Shown here: piece after piece, positions 52,156-60,615 of the stretch
Layout of the letters: each line of letters opens with the position of its first letter
Numbering within the stretch: the first letter of the stretch is position 1
Source of the DNA: Mesorhizobium sp. NZP2298
GTDB lineage: Bacteria; Pseudomonadota; Alphaproteobacteria; Rhizobiales; Rhizobiaceae
NCBI RefSeq assembly: GCF_013170825.1
Contig: NZ_CP033365.1
Coordinates: 2,988,001 to 3,052,000 of the forward strand
DNA: 64,000 nucleotides
Reading direction: 5' to 3'
Program-made: the position numbers and the translations under genes
The notes under the pieces: model-generated
The model's input: the letters and a program-made list of their open reading frames with translations, nothing else
The model's database searches: none
Told to the model about the DNA's origin: nothing

Positions 52156-53379
52156 GTGACAGACCAGGCATTGCACATTGCCGCGGCGACCGACTTGCCC
52201 GACGGGCAGGCCTCTCATCCCGCCATCGTCGCCGCGAACGACGCCTACACGGCGCGATTGCACACCAGCCTCGAAACGGTCAGGCCGCTCTGGCTGCGCT
52301 TCCAGACGGATGGCGTCTGCACCGCCCACCAGCATTTCGCGTGGGTGGAGGGGATCGTGGCGCGGCTGATGCCTGCAGGCGCGGAGCCGCTCATCGTTGA
52401 AGTGAACAACGCGGTGACGGGCGCGCCCTTGATGTTGGTGCCGCTGATGCTGCGGCCAGCCTTCCACCATCGGGTGATCGAATGGCTGAGCTGCGGCGTC
52501 TGCGACTATTCGGCACCGCTGCTGGCCGATGCGAGCGCGTGGACGGCACAATCCGCGCAGGCCGCGTGGGCGGCGGTGCGTTCCGTGCTGCCGGCGGCGG
52601 ACCGCGTCAACATCCTGGGAATTCCGCGGCGGATCGACGGCGTCGCCAATCCGCTGGCGCTGCTTCCGGCGACGCGCGATTCGTTGCAGACCACCTTCGG
52701 CCTGGCCATCGACGGCGAGCCGGAAACCGTCCTCAAGCGCCTGTGCAGGCCATCCTTCGTCAAGGAATTCGGCAAGGACTGGCGGCGGCTCGAACGGCTC
52801 GGCGGCGTGGAACTGGTCGAGGCCGCCACGCAGGCCGAGGTGGAGCAGCTCTTCGGCGAACTGATCCGGATGCGGCTCAGCCGTTTTCGCGAACTTGGCC
52901 GCTTCGACCTGCTGACGCAGGAGGCGGTTGTCGATTTCTACCGCAACGCCGCCCTGCAGGGCCTGCCGGACGGATCGGTGCGGCTCTTCGGGCTGCGCGT
53001 CGGCGATGCCCTGATCGCCGTCCAATATGCGGTGGTCCATCAAGGGACTGTTCATGCTCTGCTGATAGCCATGGACCAGAGCGTGGTGCCCAACGTCTCG
53101 CCGGGCCTCTTGATCATGGGCCGGCTGATAGGCTGGGCGCGCGAGCGGCGGTTCGATTATTTCGACCTGTCGGTCGGCGACCAGAGCTACAAGGAACGTA
53201 TGGGCGCCAAGGCTTCGGTGCTGGCCGAGCTTCGCCATGGGTTGACGGTGCGGGGCAGTGTCGCGAGCACCGCCATCGAGCTCCGCAACCGGACCGAGGC
53301 CTTCGTGCGTTCCAACCCCCGGCTGCGCAGCGCGGCCCAGGGGATGATGCGGGGTTTGCGGCGTCTTCGTGGGGGATGA
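52156..53379 (+). CDS. BioF2-like GNAT acyltransferase (CelD/BcsL family), copy 1
   Basis: The 407-aa protein starts at GTG 52156 after GAGAGGG. It matches the CelD/BioF2-like acyltransferase family of polysaccharide loci: N-terminal ARLHTSLETVRPLWLRFQTD, HRVIEWLSCGVCDYSAPLLA, RFRELGRFDLLTQEAVVDFY with RNAALQGLPDGSVRLFGL, then AIDGEPETV and RFDYFDLSVGDQSYKERMGA. Members likely acyl- or amino-acyl-modify sugars. It is the first of two tandem 407-aa paralogues, 8 bp after the flippase stop. Confidence 0.82.
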   Translation: MTDQALHIAAATDLPDGQASHPAIVAANDAYTARLHTSLETVRPLWLRFQTDGVCTAHQHFAWVEGIVARLMPAGAEPLIVEVNNAVTGAPLMLVPLMLRPAFHHRVIEWLSCGVCDYSAPLLADASAWTAQSAQAAWAAVRSVLPAADRVNILGIPRRIDGVANPLALLPATRDSLQTTFGLAIDGEPETVLKRLCRPSFVKEFGKDWRRLERLGGVELVEAATQAEVEQLFGELIRMRLSRFRELGRFDLLTQEAVVDFYRNAALQGLPDGSVRLFGLRVGDALIAVQYAVVHQGTVHALLIAMDQSVVPNVSPGLLIMGRLIGWARERRFDYFDLSVGDQSYKERMGAKASVLAELRHGLTVRGSVASTAIELRNRTEAFVRSNPRLRSAAQGMMRGLRRLRGG

Positions 53380-53410
53380 CGAAGGCGGGCCTGAACGACG
53401 GGAGAAGTAC

Positions 53411-54634
53411 GTGGCAGGCCAGGCAATGCGAATGGAAGCGGCGGCGGATGTATCGGGCCAGCTGGTTTCCCCCGATGTCGCCGGTTTGGGCGCCGTCGCG
53501 CACTATACGGCGCGTCTGCACACCAGCTTCGACAGCGTAAGGCCGCTGTGGCAGCGCCTTGAGGCGACCGGCCTATGCACCGGTCATCAGGGCCTTGCCT
53601 GGGTGGAAGGGATCGCCAAACGGCTGATGCCCGGAAGCGCCGAGCTGCTGGTCGTCGAGGTCAACGACGCCGTTACGGGCGGGCCGGCCATGTTGCTGCC
53701 CCTGATGCGGCGCCGGGCGCTTGGGCACTATGTCATCGAATGGCTGAGCTGCGGCGTGTGCGATTATTCGGCGCCGCTGCTGGCCGATGCGAGACCCTGG
53801 ACCAGGCAAGGTGCCGATGCCGCATGGGCAGCGGTCCGCGCCGTGCTGCCGCCGGCGGACCGCATCCACATAGCGGGCATTCCGCAACAGATCCATGGCG
53901 TCGCCAATCCGCTGGCGCTGCTTTCGGCGACGCGCGATTCCATCCAGATCGCCTCGGGCCTGGCCATGCATGGCGAGCCGGCGACGCTGATCAAGCGCAT
54001 CTGCAAATCGTCCTTCGCCAAGAACTTCCACAAGCACTGCCGCCGCTTCGAACAGATGGGCAAGCTCGACCTGGCCGAAGCCGAGACACCGGATATGGTG
54101 GAAGAGCAGTTCGCGACGCTGCTGGAGCTCAGGCTCAATCGCTTCCGCGAGCTCGGGCGTTTCGACCTCCTGACGCAGGCACCGGTCGTCGAGTTCTATC
54201 GCAACGCCGCCCTGCAAGGCCTGTCCGACGGCTCGGTGCGGCTGTTCGGGCTGCGTGTCGGGCAAACCTATCTCGCCGTCATCTATGTGCTGGTCATGAA
54301 GGGCACCTTGCATGCCCTTCTGCTCGGGATCGACCAGGACGCGGTGGCCAACGCCTCGCCGGGCCTGGCGACAATCGGCAAGCTGATGATGTGGGGGGTG
54401 GCGCAAGGGCTCGGCTATTTCGACCTGTCGGTCGGCAGCCAGGGTTACAAGCAGCATATCGGCGCTTCAAGCTCGGTGCTGGCGGAGTTGTGCGAGCCGA
54501 TCACGCTGCGAGGCAGCGGGGCGACGGCCTATATCAAGTTGCGCGGCAGGATCGAGCTTTTCGTGCGCTCCAAGCCGGAACTGTACAAGACCGTGCAGGG
54601 TGTGATGCGCCGGCTGCGGCGATTGAAGAACTGA
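53411..54634 (+). CDS. BioF2-like GNAT acyltransferase, copy 2
   Basis: The second paralogue starts at GTG 53411 (GGGAGAAG 4 nt before) and is exactly 407 aa, like copy 1. Shared blocks include VIEWLSCGVCDYSAPLLAD, RFRELGRFDLLTQAPVVEFY, RNAALQGLSDGSVRLFGLRV and YFDLSVGSQGYKQHIGASSS. It differs in the central part (SFAKNFHKHCRRFEQMG against SFVKEFGKDWRRLERLG). It follows copy 1 by 31 bp and ends the operon. It likely modifies the same polymer at another position; this is inferred. Confidence 0.82.
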   Translation: MAGQAMRMEAAADVSGQLVSPDVAGLGAVAHYTARLHTSFDSVRPLWQRLEATGLCTGHQGLAWVEGIAKRLMPGSAELLVVEVNDAVTGGPAMLLPLMRRRALGHYVIEWLSCGVCDYSAPLLADARPWTRQGADAAWAAVRAVLPPADRIHIAGIPQQIHGVANPLALLSATRDSIQIASGLAMHGEPATLIKRICKSSFAKNFHKHCRRFEQMGKLDLAEAETPDMVEEQFATLLELRLNRFRELGRFDLLTQAPVVEFYRNAALQGLSDGSVRLFGLRVGQTYLAVIYVLVMKGTLHALLLGIDQDAVANASPGLATIGKLMMWGVAQGLGYFDLSVGSQGYKQHIGASSSVLAELCEPITLRGSGATAYIKLRGRIELFVRSKPELYKTVQGVMRRLRRLKN

Positions 54635-54697
54635 AGAACGGCTCCCGAAGCGGCTTCGGGAGCAGGAATTGATGGCCGTGCGCGATGACGTGATGGT

Positions 54698-55012
54698 TCA
54701 GAGCGGCTCGGTGTCGAAGAGCAGCATCGTCACCAGATCATCATCGCCGGCGAACTTTCGCCGGTCCTCCGCGCAGGCCCGGCCGATCTCGCTGGCAAAG
54801 GCCGTGCGAATGGCCTCCGGACTGTCGAAATGGAGGATGGCGACCCTGTAGGGCGTCTCGCCCGGCAGGACATTCATGATCGGCGACCGGCTGATCTCGT
54901 AGCGCCGCAGTCCGGGCAATTGCTTGGCCAGCGGCACGTGAATGTCGTGATAATGGCGCTCGAACGCCGCTGGATCGGCGGGAGTTTTGTAGATGACAAG
55001 CATCTTGGCCAT
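54698..55012 (-). CDS. EthD family protein
   Basis: The 104-aa protein has the EthD dimeric alpha-beta-barrel pattern: MAKMLVIYKTPADPAAFERH, YHDIHVPLAKQLPGLRRYEI and YRVAILHFDSPEAIRTAF. The family is found with oxygenases and decarboxylases and often binds or helps convert a small organic molecule. It is a stand-alone gene between the polysaccharide locus and the DNA repair block. The role is unknown. A GGAGCTCC-type site lies before its start. Confidence 0.85.
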   Translation of the reverse strand: MAKMLVIYKTPADPAAFERHYHDIHVPLAKQLPGLRRYEISRSPIMNVLPGETPYRVAILHFDSPEAIRTAFASEIGRACAEDRRKFAGDDDLVTMLLFDTEPL

Positions 55013-55210
55013 GGTGGAGCTCCCTGCTTGAGGTGATCGCGCCTCGTCGGCGCCGCACCAATGTCGTTCGCCGGGAGCGGATTTCGACAGCGATGCCGGA
55101 TTTTCGCGGGACCAGCGGCATGGTCCCGCGCCCGAAATTGACAGGACTGCTTGTCTCCGTCATCCTTGAGCCCAGTCGCCCGATGTGTCAGGGCGACCGA
55201 GGGCAGCGTC

Positions 55211-55435
55211 ATGTTCAGTCCCGTAACCAGCCAGAATGCCAAGCGCGCCGCGGTGCGCAAGGCGCTCGACGCCCACAAGGTCTACATCACCGCGCAGAGC
55301 TTTTCGGACGGTGCCTACAGGGCGCGCGTGCTGGTCGACGGCGAGGCCTACTGGGTGGATGAGTTCCGGCTCGAGCAACTTCGGCAGGGGCTGTCGCCGG
55401 CCGAGCTCGAACTCACGCCGGCCGCCGACGATTGA
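55211..55435 (+). CDS. Small hypothetical protein upstream of ligD
   Basis: A 74-aa frame starts at ATG 55211 (MFSPVTSQNAKRAAVRKALD) and continues AHKVYITAQSFSDGAYRARV and LVDGEAYWVDEFRLEQLRQG. It has helix-strand-strand-helix character and an acidic tail. No family is recognised. It lies 70 bp upstream of ligD on the same strand, so it may be co-expressed with the repair genes. The longer frame from 55151 is less likely. Confidence 0.5.
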   Translation: MFSPVTSQNAKRAAVRKALDAHKVYITAQSFSDGAYRARVLVDGEAYWVDEFRLEQLRQGLSPAELELTPAADD

Positions 55436-55505
55436 GAGCGTGACGTCCATCGGTTACGGAACGCGGCGGTTGCTCCTGCTTGCCAAACGCTTTGGGCGCT
55501 GACCC

Positions 55506-58007
55506 ATGCCCGCTTCCTCCAAGCTCAAACCCTATCGCGCCAAGCGTGAATTCTCCAAGACGCCGGAGCCGGCGGGCGGCCTCATTACCGGCGACGGCAA
55601 CCGCTTCGTCGTCCACAAGCATCATGCCACCGCCGATCATTACGACCTGCGCCTGCAGGTCGGCGATGTGCTGAAGAGTTGGGCGGTGCCACGCGGGCCC
55701 TCGCTCAACCCGGCCGACAAGAGGCTGGCGGTCGAGACCGAGGACCATCCGCTCGAATATATCGACTTCGAGGGCGTCATCCCCGAGGGCGAGTATGGCG
55801 GCGGGCCGATGATCGTCTGGGACACCGGCACATGGGCGCCGATGGACGATGTGGAAAAGAGCCTGAGGACCGGCGCCTTCAAGTTCCGGCTGGCCGGCGA
55901 CAAGCTCAATGGCGGCTGGATGCTGACGCGCCTGAAGCCCAAGCCCGGCGAGGGCGCGGAGAAGAAAAACTGGCTGCTGTTCAAGGAGCGCGACCTTGCC
56001 GCAGACACGACGCTGAACATCCTCGAAGCGCGGCCGGAAAGCGTGAAATCGGGATTGCGCATCGAGGAACTGGCCGCAACGGCGAAGCCGGCCGCGAAGT
56101 CCTCGCCCAAGCCGGGTTCCCTGAAACCAAGCACGCTGCCTGGCGCCGTCAAGGCGCCGGCGCTCAGCCGCATCGAGCCGCAGCTGGCGACGCAGGTGCC
56201 AAAACCGCCGGGCGGCGAAAGCGTTGCCGAGAACACAAACGAGCTCTGGCTGCACGAGATCAAGTTCGACGGCTACCGCACCATGGCGCATGTTTCCGAC
56301 GGGCAGGTGCGGTTGATCACCCGTGGCGGCATAGACTGGACAAGACGCTACGGCGACCTGCCGCACGCCTTCGCCAGATTGCCGTGCCGCGAGGCAATCG
56401 TCGACGGCGAGATCGTCGTGCTCGACGGCCGGGGCATCAGCCGCTTCGCGCTGCTGCAGGATGCGCTGGCCGAAGGTGCCGGCAGCAAGCTGCATTTCTA
56501 TGCCTTCGATCTCCTGCATCTCGACGGCTGGGATCTGACGAAGGTGCCGCTGATCCGGCGCAAGGCGCTGCTGGCGGAACTGCTTGCCGGCCTTGGCGCC
56601 AACTCCGCCATCCAGTTCTCCGACCATGTCGAAGGCTCCGGGCAGGGGCTTTACGATCAGGCTACGGAGATCGGGCTCGAAGGCGTCGTGTCCAAACGCG
56701 CCAACGCCATATACCAGAGCGGCCGCACCAAGAGCTGGACCAAAAGCAAGGCGCTCCAGAAGGACGATTTCGTCATCGCGGGCTACACGACCTCGCAAGC
56801 GGCGGAAGGGCTGGCCGCACTTGGCATGGCCGAGTGGGAGGACGGCGAACTGCATTATCGCGGCAAGGTCGGCACCGGCTTCGATGCCGAGACGGCCTCG
56901 GACCTGCTGGCACGGCTGGAGCCGCTGACAGCGGGCGCGACGCCGCCCGAAGGCGTGCCGCGCGAGATCATGCGCGAGATGCACTGGGTGAAGCCATTGT
57001 TTTCGGCGCGCATCCACTATGCCAACCGAACGGCGGACAATTCGCTGCGCCATGGCGTGTTTCGCGGTCTGAGGGATGTCGGCCTGTCGACACCGGTCTC
57101 GGCCAAGCGCAAACGGCTGATATCCGAGGCGGACCTCGCCACCATCTGGGTGACCAATCCGGAGCGGCGCCTGTTCGGCAAGACCGGACCGACCAAGCTC
57201 GACATCGCCGTCTATTACGCGCTGGTCGGCGACTTCATGCTGCCGCACATCCTTGGCCGACCGGTGTCGCTGGTGCGCTGTCCGACCGGCCTGCCCAAGG
57301 ATTGCTTCTTCCAGCGCCACGCCTTCACCGGCATGCCGCCCTCGGTGGTGACGTTCCAGGCGACCAATTCCGAAGGCGAAACCAAATCCTATCTCTCGGT
57401 CGAAGGCGCCAAGGGCTATCTGGCGCTGGCGCAGTTCGGCGTCGTCGAGTTCCACACCTGGGGCACGCACCGCGCCAGCCTCGACAAGCCCGACCAGATC
57501 GTCTTCGACCTCGACCCGGGCGAGGGGATTTCGTGGCGCGAGGTGGTGGAGGCGGCCGTCCATATCAAGGGCGAGCTGGAGGGGCTGGGGCTGGTTCCTT
57601 TCGCCAAGACATCCGGCGGCAACGGCATCCACATCACCGTGCCGGTGACGCCAAAACAGAACTGGAAGAAGCTGCATCAGGCGACCAGCGCCATATCAAC
57701 CCATCTGGCGGCCACCGCGCCCGACACCTTCACGACCACCATGGGCAAGGAAAACCGCAAGAAGCGCATCTTCATCGACTATCACCGCAACGCGCGCGGC
57801 CACACCTCCGCCGCCCCCTATTCGCTGCGGGCGCGGACCAATCTGCCGGCCTCGACGCCGGTGAGCTGGAGCGACCTGGAAGCGATCGATGCGCCGCAGG
57901 ATCTGAACTATTCCTCGCTGCCGGGGTTGCTGGAGACGTCGGGCGATCCGTGGGCGGAGATTGATGAGTTCGCGCGGGATTTGCCGGTGTTTGGGACCGC
58001 GCGGTAG
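55506..58007 (+). CDS. ligD: ATP-dependent DNA ligase D (non-homologous end joining)
   Basis: The 833-aa protein has all three LigD units in order: a 3'-phosphoesterase part (about 25-170, with VVHKHHATADHYDLRLQVG), an ATP-dependent ligase part (about 200-520, motif I HEIKFDGYR with the AMP-linked Lys near residue 252, then CREAIVDGEIVVLD) and a polymerase/primase part (about 535-833, with QIVFDLDPGEGISWREVVE, SGGNGIHITVPV and RIFIDYHRNARGHTSAAPYS). It repairs double-strand breaks with Ku. It is followed by a decayed copy of its own end, repeats, and then ku. Confidence 0.96.
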   Translation: MPASSKLKPYRAKREFSKTPEPAGGLITGDGNRFVVHKHHATADHYDLRLQVGDVLKSWAVPRGPSLNPADKRLAVETEDHPLEYIDFEGVIPEGEYGGGPMIVWDTGTWAPMDDVEKSLRTGAFKFRLAGDKLNGGWMLTRLKPKPGEGAEKKNWLLFKERDLAADTTLNILEARPESVKSGLRIEELAATAKPAAKSSPKPGSLKPSTLPGAVKAPALSRIEPQLATQVPKPPGGESVAENTNELWLHEIKFDGYRTMAHVSDGQVRLITRGGIDWTRRYGDLPHAFARLPCREAIVDGEIVVLDGRGISRFALLQDALAEGAGSKLHFYAFDLLHLDGWDLTKVPLIRRKALLAELLAGLGANSAIQFSDHVEGSGQGLYDQATEIGLEGVVSKRANAIYQSGRTKSWTKSKALQKDDFVIAGYTTSQAAEGLAALGMAEWEDGELHYRGKVGTGFDAETASDLLARLEPLTAGATPPEGVPREIMREMHWVKPLFSARIHYANRTADNSLRHGVFRGLRDVGLSTPVSAKRKRLISEADLATIWVTNPERRLFGKTGPTKLDIAVYYALVGDFMLPHILGRPVSLVRCPTGLPKDCFFQRHAFTGMPPSVVTFQATNSEGETKSYLSVEGAKGYLALAQFGVVEFHTWGTHRASLDKPDQIVFDLDPGEGISWREVVEAAVHIKGELEGLGLVPFAKTSGGNGIHITVPVTPKQNWKKLHQATSAISTHLAATAPDTFTTTMGKENRKKRIFIDYHRNARGHTSAAPYSLRARTNLPASTPVSWSDLEAIDAPQDLNYSSLPGLLETSGDPWAEIDEFARDLPVFGTAR

Positions 58008-58049
58008 ATCATTCGTGATGGCGCGCGACCCTCGCATTCGTCATCCTGG

Positions 58050-58097
58050 GGTCTGCGCGCGTCGCTTCGCTCCTTGCTCCGCCCTAGGGTGACGAAG
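58050..58097. repeat. Rhizobial palindromic repeat inserted between ligD and its tail remnant
   Basis: GGTCTGCGCGCGTCGCTTCG, CTCCTTGCTCCGCCCTAGGG and TGACGAA recur at 6700 and (partly) 46757. It separates the ligD stop from the degenerate ligD-like segment at 58133. Confidence 0.6.
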
Positions 58098-58132
58098 CTT
58101 CGAGGCAATCGGCCAATCACCAGCGCCTCGCC

Positions 58133-58233
58133 CACCATCGACGCTTCCGACAATTTGAATTATTCTCCGCCCCTGACCCCTCCGGCGAGATGGAAGATTT
58201 CGTCAGGGATTTGCTGGTATTGTGCGGGGTCGG
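58133..58233 (+). pseudogene. Decayed duplicate of the ligD 3' end
   Basis: Starting near 58133, ATCGACGC...GAATTATTC and GATTTCGTCAGGGATTTGCT correspond to ATCGATGC...GAACTATTC (57889) and GAGTTCGCGCGGGATTTGCC (57966) of the ligD C-terminus. An internal deletion of about 30 bp separates them. No frame is kept. It seems to be a duplicated or recombined fragment of a ligD end. Confidence 0.55.
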
Positions 58234-58281
58234 TGTAGGATTACCACGGCGCCAATCGTCCTTCGGACGAAAGCGCTGCAG

Positions 58282-58330
58282 AGAGCATGATCCCAAAAAG
58301 TGGGAACCGGTTTTTGGGTAAGATCATGTT
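58282..58330. repeat. Rhizobial GCATGATCCCAAAAAGTGGG repeat
   Basis: CATGATCCCAAAAAGTGGGA is mirrored by GGTTTTTGGGTAAGATCATG, an imperfect hairpin of a type abundant in Rhizobiales intergenic DNA. It lies 41 bp before ku and may overlap its leader. Confidence 0.65.
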
Positions 58331-58370
58331 CAAGCTAAAATGTCAGTGCATGGCCGCGTAGGAGTGTATC

Positions 58371-59279
58371 ATGGCGCCCAGGGCAAGTTGGAAGGGTTAC
58401 CTCAAGCTCAGCCTCGTCAGCTGTCCGGTGCGGCTATACCCCGCAACGACCACCAGCGAACGCATCTCGTTCAACCAGCTGCACAAGAAGACCCACAACC
58501 GCATCAACATGAAGCCCGTCGACCCGGAACTCGGGCTTGTCGAGCGCTCGGATCTGGTCAAGGGTTACGAGTACGAGGACAAGCAGTACATCATCATCGA
58601 TGATGCCGACCTCGACGCGGTGCGCATCGAGTCCAACCATACGATGAACATCGAAGCCTTCGTCGACGAGGGCGAGGTCGATGTCATCTACCAGGACGCG
58701 CCCTACTATCTGGCGCCGGATGGGGCGATGGCGGAGGAGACCTTCGCCGTTTTGCGCGAGGCCATGCGCAAATCCGGTAAGCTGGCGATCGCGCGGCTGG
58801 TTCTGTCCAGCCGCGAGCGGGTGGTGACGATCGGCGCGCGCGAGAACGGCATGTTCGTGTGTACCTTGAGAAATCCGAACGAAGTGCGCGGCACGGCTGA
58901 ATATTTCGGCAACATTCCGGCCGGCAAGCCGGATCCGGAAATGCTTGAACTCGCCGAAGCGCTGATCAAGCAGAAGGAAACCACCTTCGATCCGAAGAAC
59001 TACGAGGACCGCTACGAGATCGCGCTGATGGCGATGATCCGCGAGAAGCTCAAGGGCCACAAGCCGATCATCGCGGCGGCGCCCGAGCGCGGCAATGTCA
59101 TCAACCTGATGGACGCGCTGAAGGCCAGCCTGTCGCAGTCGAAGCCGCCGGCCAAGTCGAAGAGCAAGGCCGACGAGGTGGCGGCCAAGCCCGCCGCCAA
59201 GAAGGCGGCAGCGGGCGGTGCCCCTGAAAATCCGCTGAAGGCCAGTCTGCTCAAGGCGGTCGGCAAGAGCAAGAAATGA
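58371..59279 (+). CDS. ku: Ku protein (DNA end-binding)
   Basis: The 302-aa protein has the bacterial Ku core (about 1-240): MAPRASWKGYLKLSLVSCPV with RLYPATTTSERISFNQLHKK, DLVKGYEYEDKQYIIIDDAD, LDAVRIESNHTMNIEAFVDE and RYEIALMAMIREKLKGHKP. A Lys/Ala-rich C-terminal tail (PPAKSKSKADEVAAKPAAKK) extends DNA binding. Ku homodimers thread onto broken DNA ends and recruit LigD. AGGAG precedes the start. The gene ends in a four-base overlap with the BRCT/TPR gene. Confidence 0.95.
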   Translation: MAPRASWKGYLKLSLVSCPVRLYPATTTSERISFNQLHKKTHNRINMKPVDPELGLVERSDLVKGYEYEDKQYIIIDDADLDAVRIESNHTMNIEAFVDEGEVDVIYQDAPYYLAPDGAMAEETFAVLREAMRKSGKLAIARLVLSSRERVVTIGARENGMFVCTLRNPNEVRGTAEYFGNIPAGKPDPEMLELAEALIKQKETTFDPKNYEDRYEIALMAMIREKLKGHKPIIAAAPERGNVINLMDALKASLSQSKPPAKSKSKADEVAAKPAAKKAAAGGAPENPLKASLLKAVGKSKK

Positions 59280-60400
59280 CGGCACCGGCCGTCGGGCTAC
59301 CGGGCGCCGTCTTCGGGACTGTCGGCGCGCTGTCGGCGTTTCCGCTCAGGCTCGCCGCCCGCGAGGTCGAGCGCCAGCATGGCCAGCTCAGGCGCGGCAT
59401 CACCCGGCGCACCACGCATGTCGTGTTCGGCCGCACGCTTCTCGCCAAGGCTGGTCTGACGAAAAACGGCGATGCCGGGATCGGGCGCCGCGTCGCCGCC
59501 GAACGTGCGGCAGGGCGCGTGCTGATCAGCGAGAATGGTTTTCTGCGCCTGCTCGGGCTGATGAAGGCGCCGGAGGTATCGTCACTGTCCAGGCAGTCGC
59601 TGATCGATCAGTCGCGGCTGTCCGGCGCCGACCTCGATCTGCTCTCGCTGTTCGATGCCTTCGAGCATGATTGCGAACCCTATTCCTTCCGCGACCTGAT
59701 CCTGGCGCGCAAATATGCCGGGCTGGTGGCCGGCGGGGCGAGTTGGGGCGCGATCGCGCGCTCCGTGCACCGCTCCGGTCCGGTCGCCTCGCTCACCGCC
59801 AAGTCGCTCGCTGTCGGCTCGCAGCACGGCCGGCCCGACGCGATCTATCTCGAGGGCGGCCAAAGCGAGCTCGACGGGCAATTGCTGTTCGATCTTGGCA
59901 GCGCTGCACAGGGCGACGACACGCTGGAAGAATTGTTCGCCGAGGCCGAAGCGGCGGAGGAGGGCGGCGACCATGAAGGTGCCGCCGCGCTCTACCAGCG
60001 CTGCCTCGCCATCGACCCGACCGACGCTATCGCCGCCTTCAACCGCGCCAATTGCCTGCGCGCCGGCGGCCACGCTGCCGAGGCCGCGCATGACTATGCC
60101 AGGGCGATAAAGCTCGACCCCGCCTTCGTCGAAGCCTGGTTCAACCTTGCCGGCCTGATGAGCGAGCAAGGCCGCGACGCCTCGGCGCGAAAGCATCTGC
60201 AGAAGGCGATCGCGCTCGACAAGGCCTATGCCGACCCGGTGTTCAATCTGGCGCGGCTGGAATTCGACGCCGGCAATCTGCCCGAGGCACGGCGGCTGTG
60301 GGTGCGGTATCTGGAACTCGACGCGGAGTCCGAATGGGCCGGTGTGGCGGCCAGGGGGGTGCAGTTCGTGGATTTGCAGCTGGCGCGGACGACGGGGTGA
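59276..60400 (+). CDS. BRCT-like / MerR-like HTH / TPR protein coupled to ku
   Basis: The 374-aa protein starts in the ATGA overlap with the ku stop. Residues 1-60 resemble a BRCT fold: LPGAVFGTVGALSAFPLRLA, then AREVERQHGQLRRGITRRTT and HVVFGRTLLAKAG, with the Gly-x-Thr-Thr-like positions. Residues 100-175 look like a helix-turn-helix (LIDQSRLSGADLDLLSLFDA). Residues 225-370 form tetratricopeptide repeats (AAALYQRCLAIDPTDAIAAF, ARAIKLDPAFVEAWFNLAGL, LQKAIALDKAYADPVFNLAR). BRCT domains bind repair partners or DNA ends, so this is a candidate end-joining accessory. Related architectures occur in rhizobia near repair genes, but I know of no tested function. Confidence 0.8.
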   Translation: MTAPAVGLPGAVFGTVGALSAFPLRLAAREVERQHGQLRRGITRRTTHVVFGRTLLAKAGLTKNGDAGIGRRVAAERAAGRVLISENGFLRLLGLMKAPEVSSLSRQSLIDQSRLSGADLDLLSLFDAFEHDCEPYSFRDLILARKYAGLVAGGASWGAIARSVHRSGPVASLTAKSLAVGSQHGRPDAIYLEGGQSELDGQLLFDLGSAAQGDDTLEELFAEAEAAEEGGDHEGAAALYQRCLAIDPTDAIAAFNRANCLRAGGHAAEAAHDYARAIKLDPAFVEAWFNLAGLMSEQGRDASARKHLQKAIALDKAYADPVFNLARLEFDAGNLPEARRLWVRYLELDAESEWAGVAARGVQFVDLQLARTTG

Positions 60401-60408
60401 GGGCCTTT

Positions 60409-60592
60409 CCTTCTCCCTTGTGGGAGAAGGTGGATCGGCGCGCCAGCGCCGAGACGGATGAGGGGTGCTGGAAGGAATGAGAGGTTGACCAGCTTGTTGT
60501 TTGCCGAGGCGTTGATGACCGTGTGCGCCAAGCTGGAACACCCCTCATCCGACCGAGCTTCGCTCGGCCACCTTCTCCCACAAGGGGAGAAG
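60409..60592. repeat. Facing rhizobial CTTCTCC...GGAGAAG repeats
   Basis: TTCTCCCTTGTGGGAGAAGG with GCGCCGAGACGGATGAGGGG (60411 onward) faces CCCCTCATCCGACCGAGCTT with CTTCTCCCACAAGGGGAGAA (60541 onward). The two copies are inverted around a short spacer and would form hairpins after the TPR gene. They resemble the 8885 element. Confidence 0.65.
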
Positions 60593-60615
60593 GGGTCGTC
60601 AACGCTGGAGTTGCC

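Noticed and set aside
55679..57964. Plus-strand 761-codon frame within ligD, and a minus-strand 754-codon frame at 55413-57677
   Set aside because: Both overlap ligD entirely, have Arg-rich random composition and no motifs, whereas the ligD frame has three complete domains.
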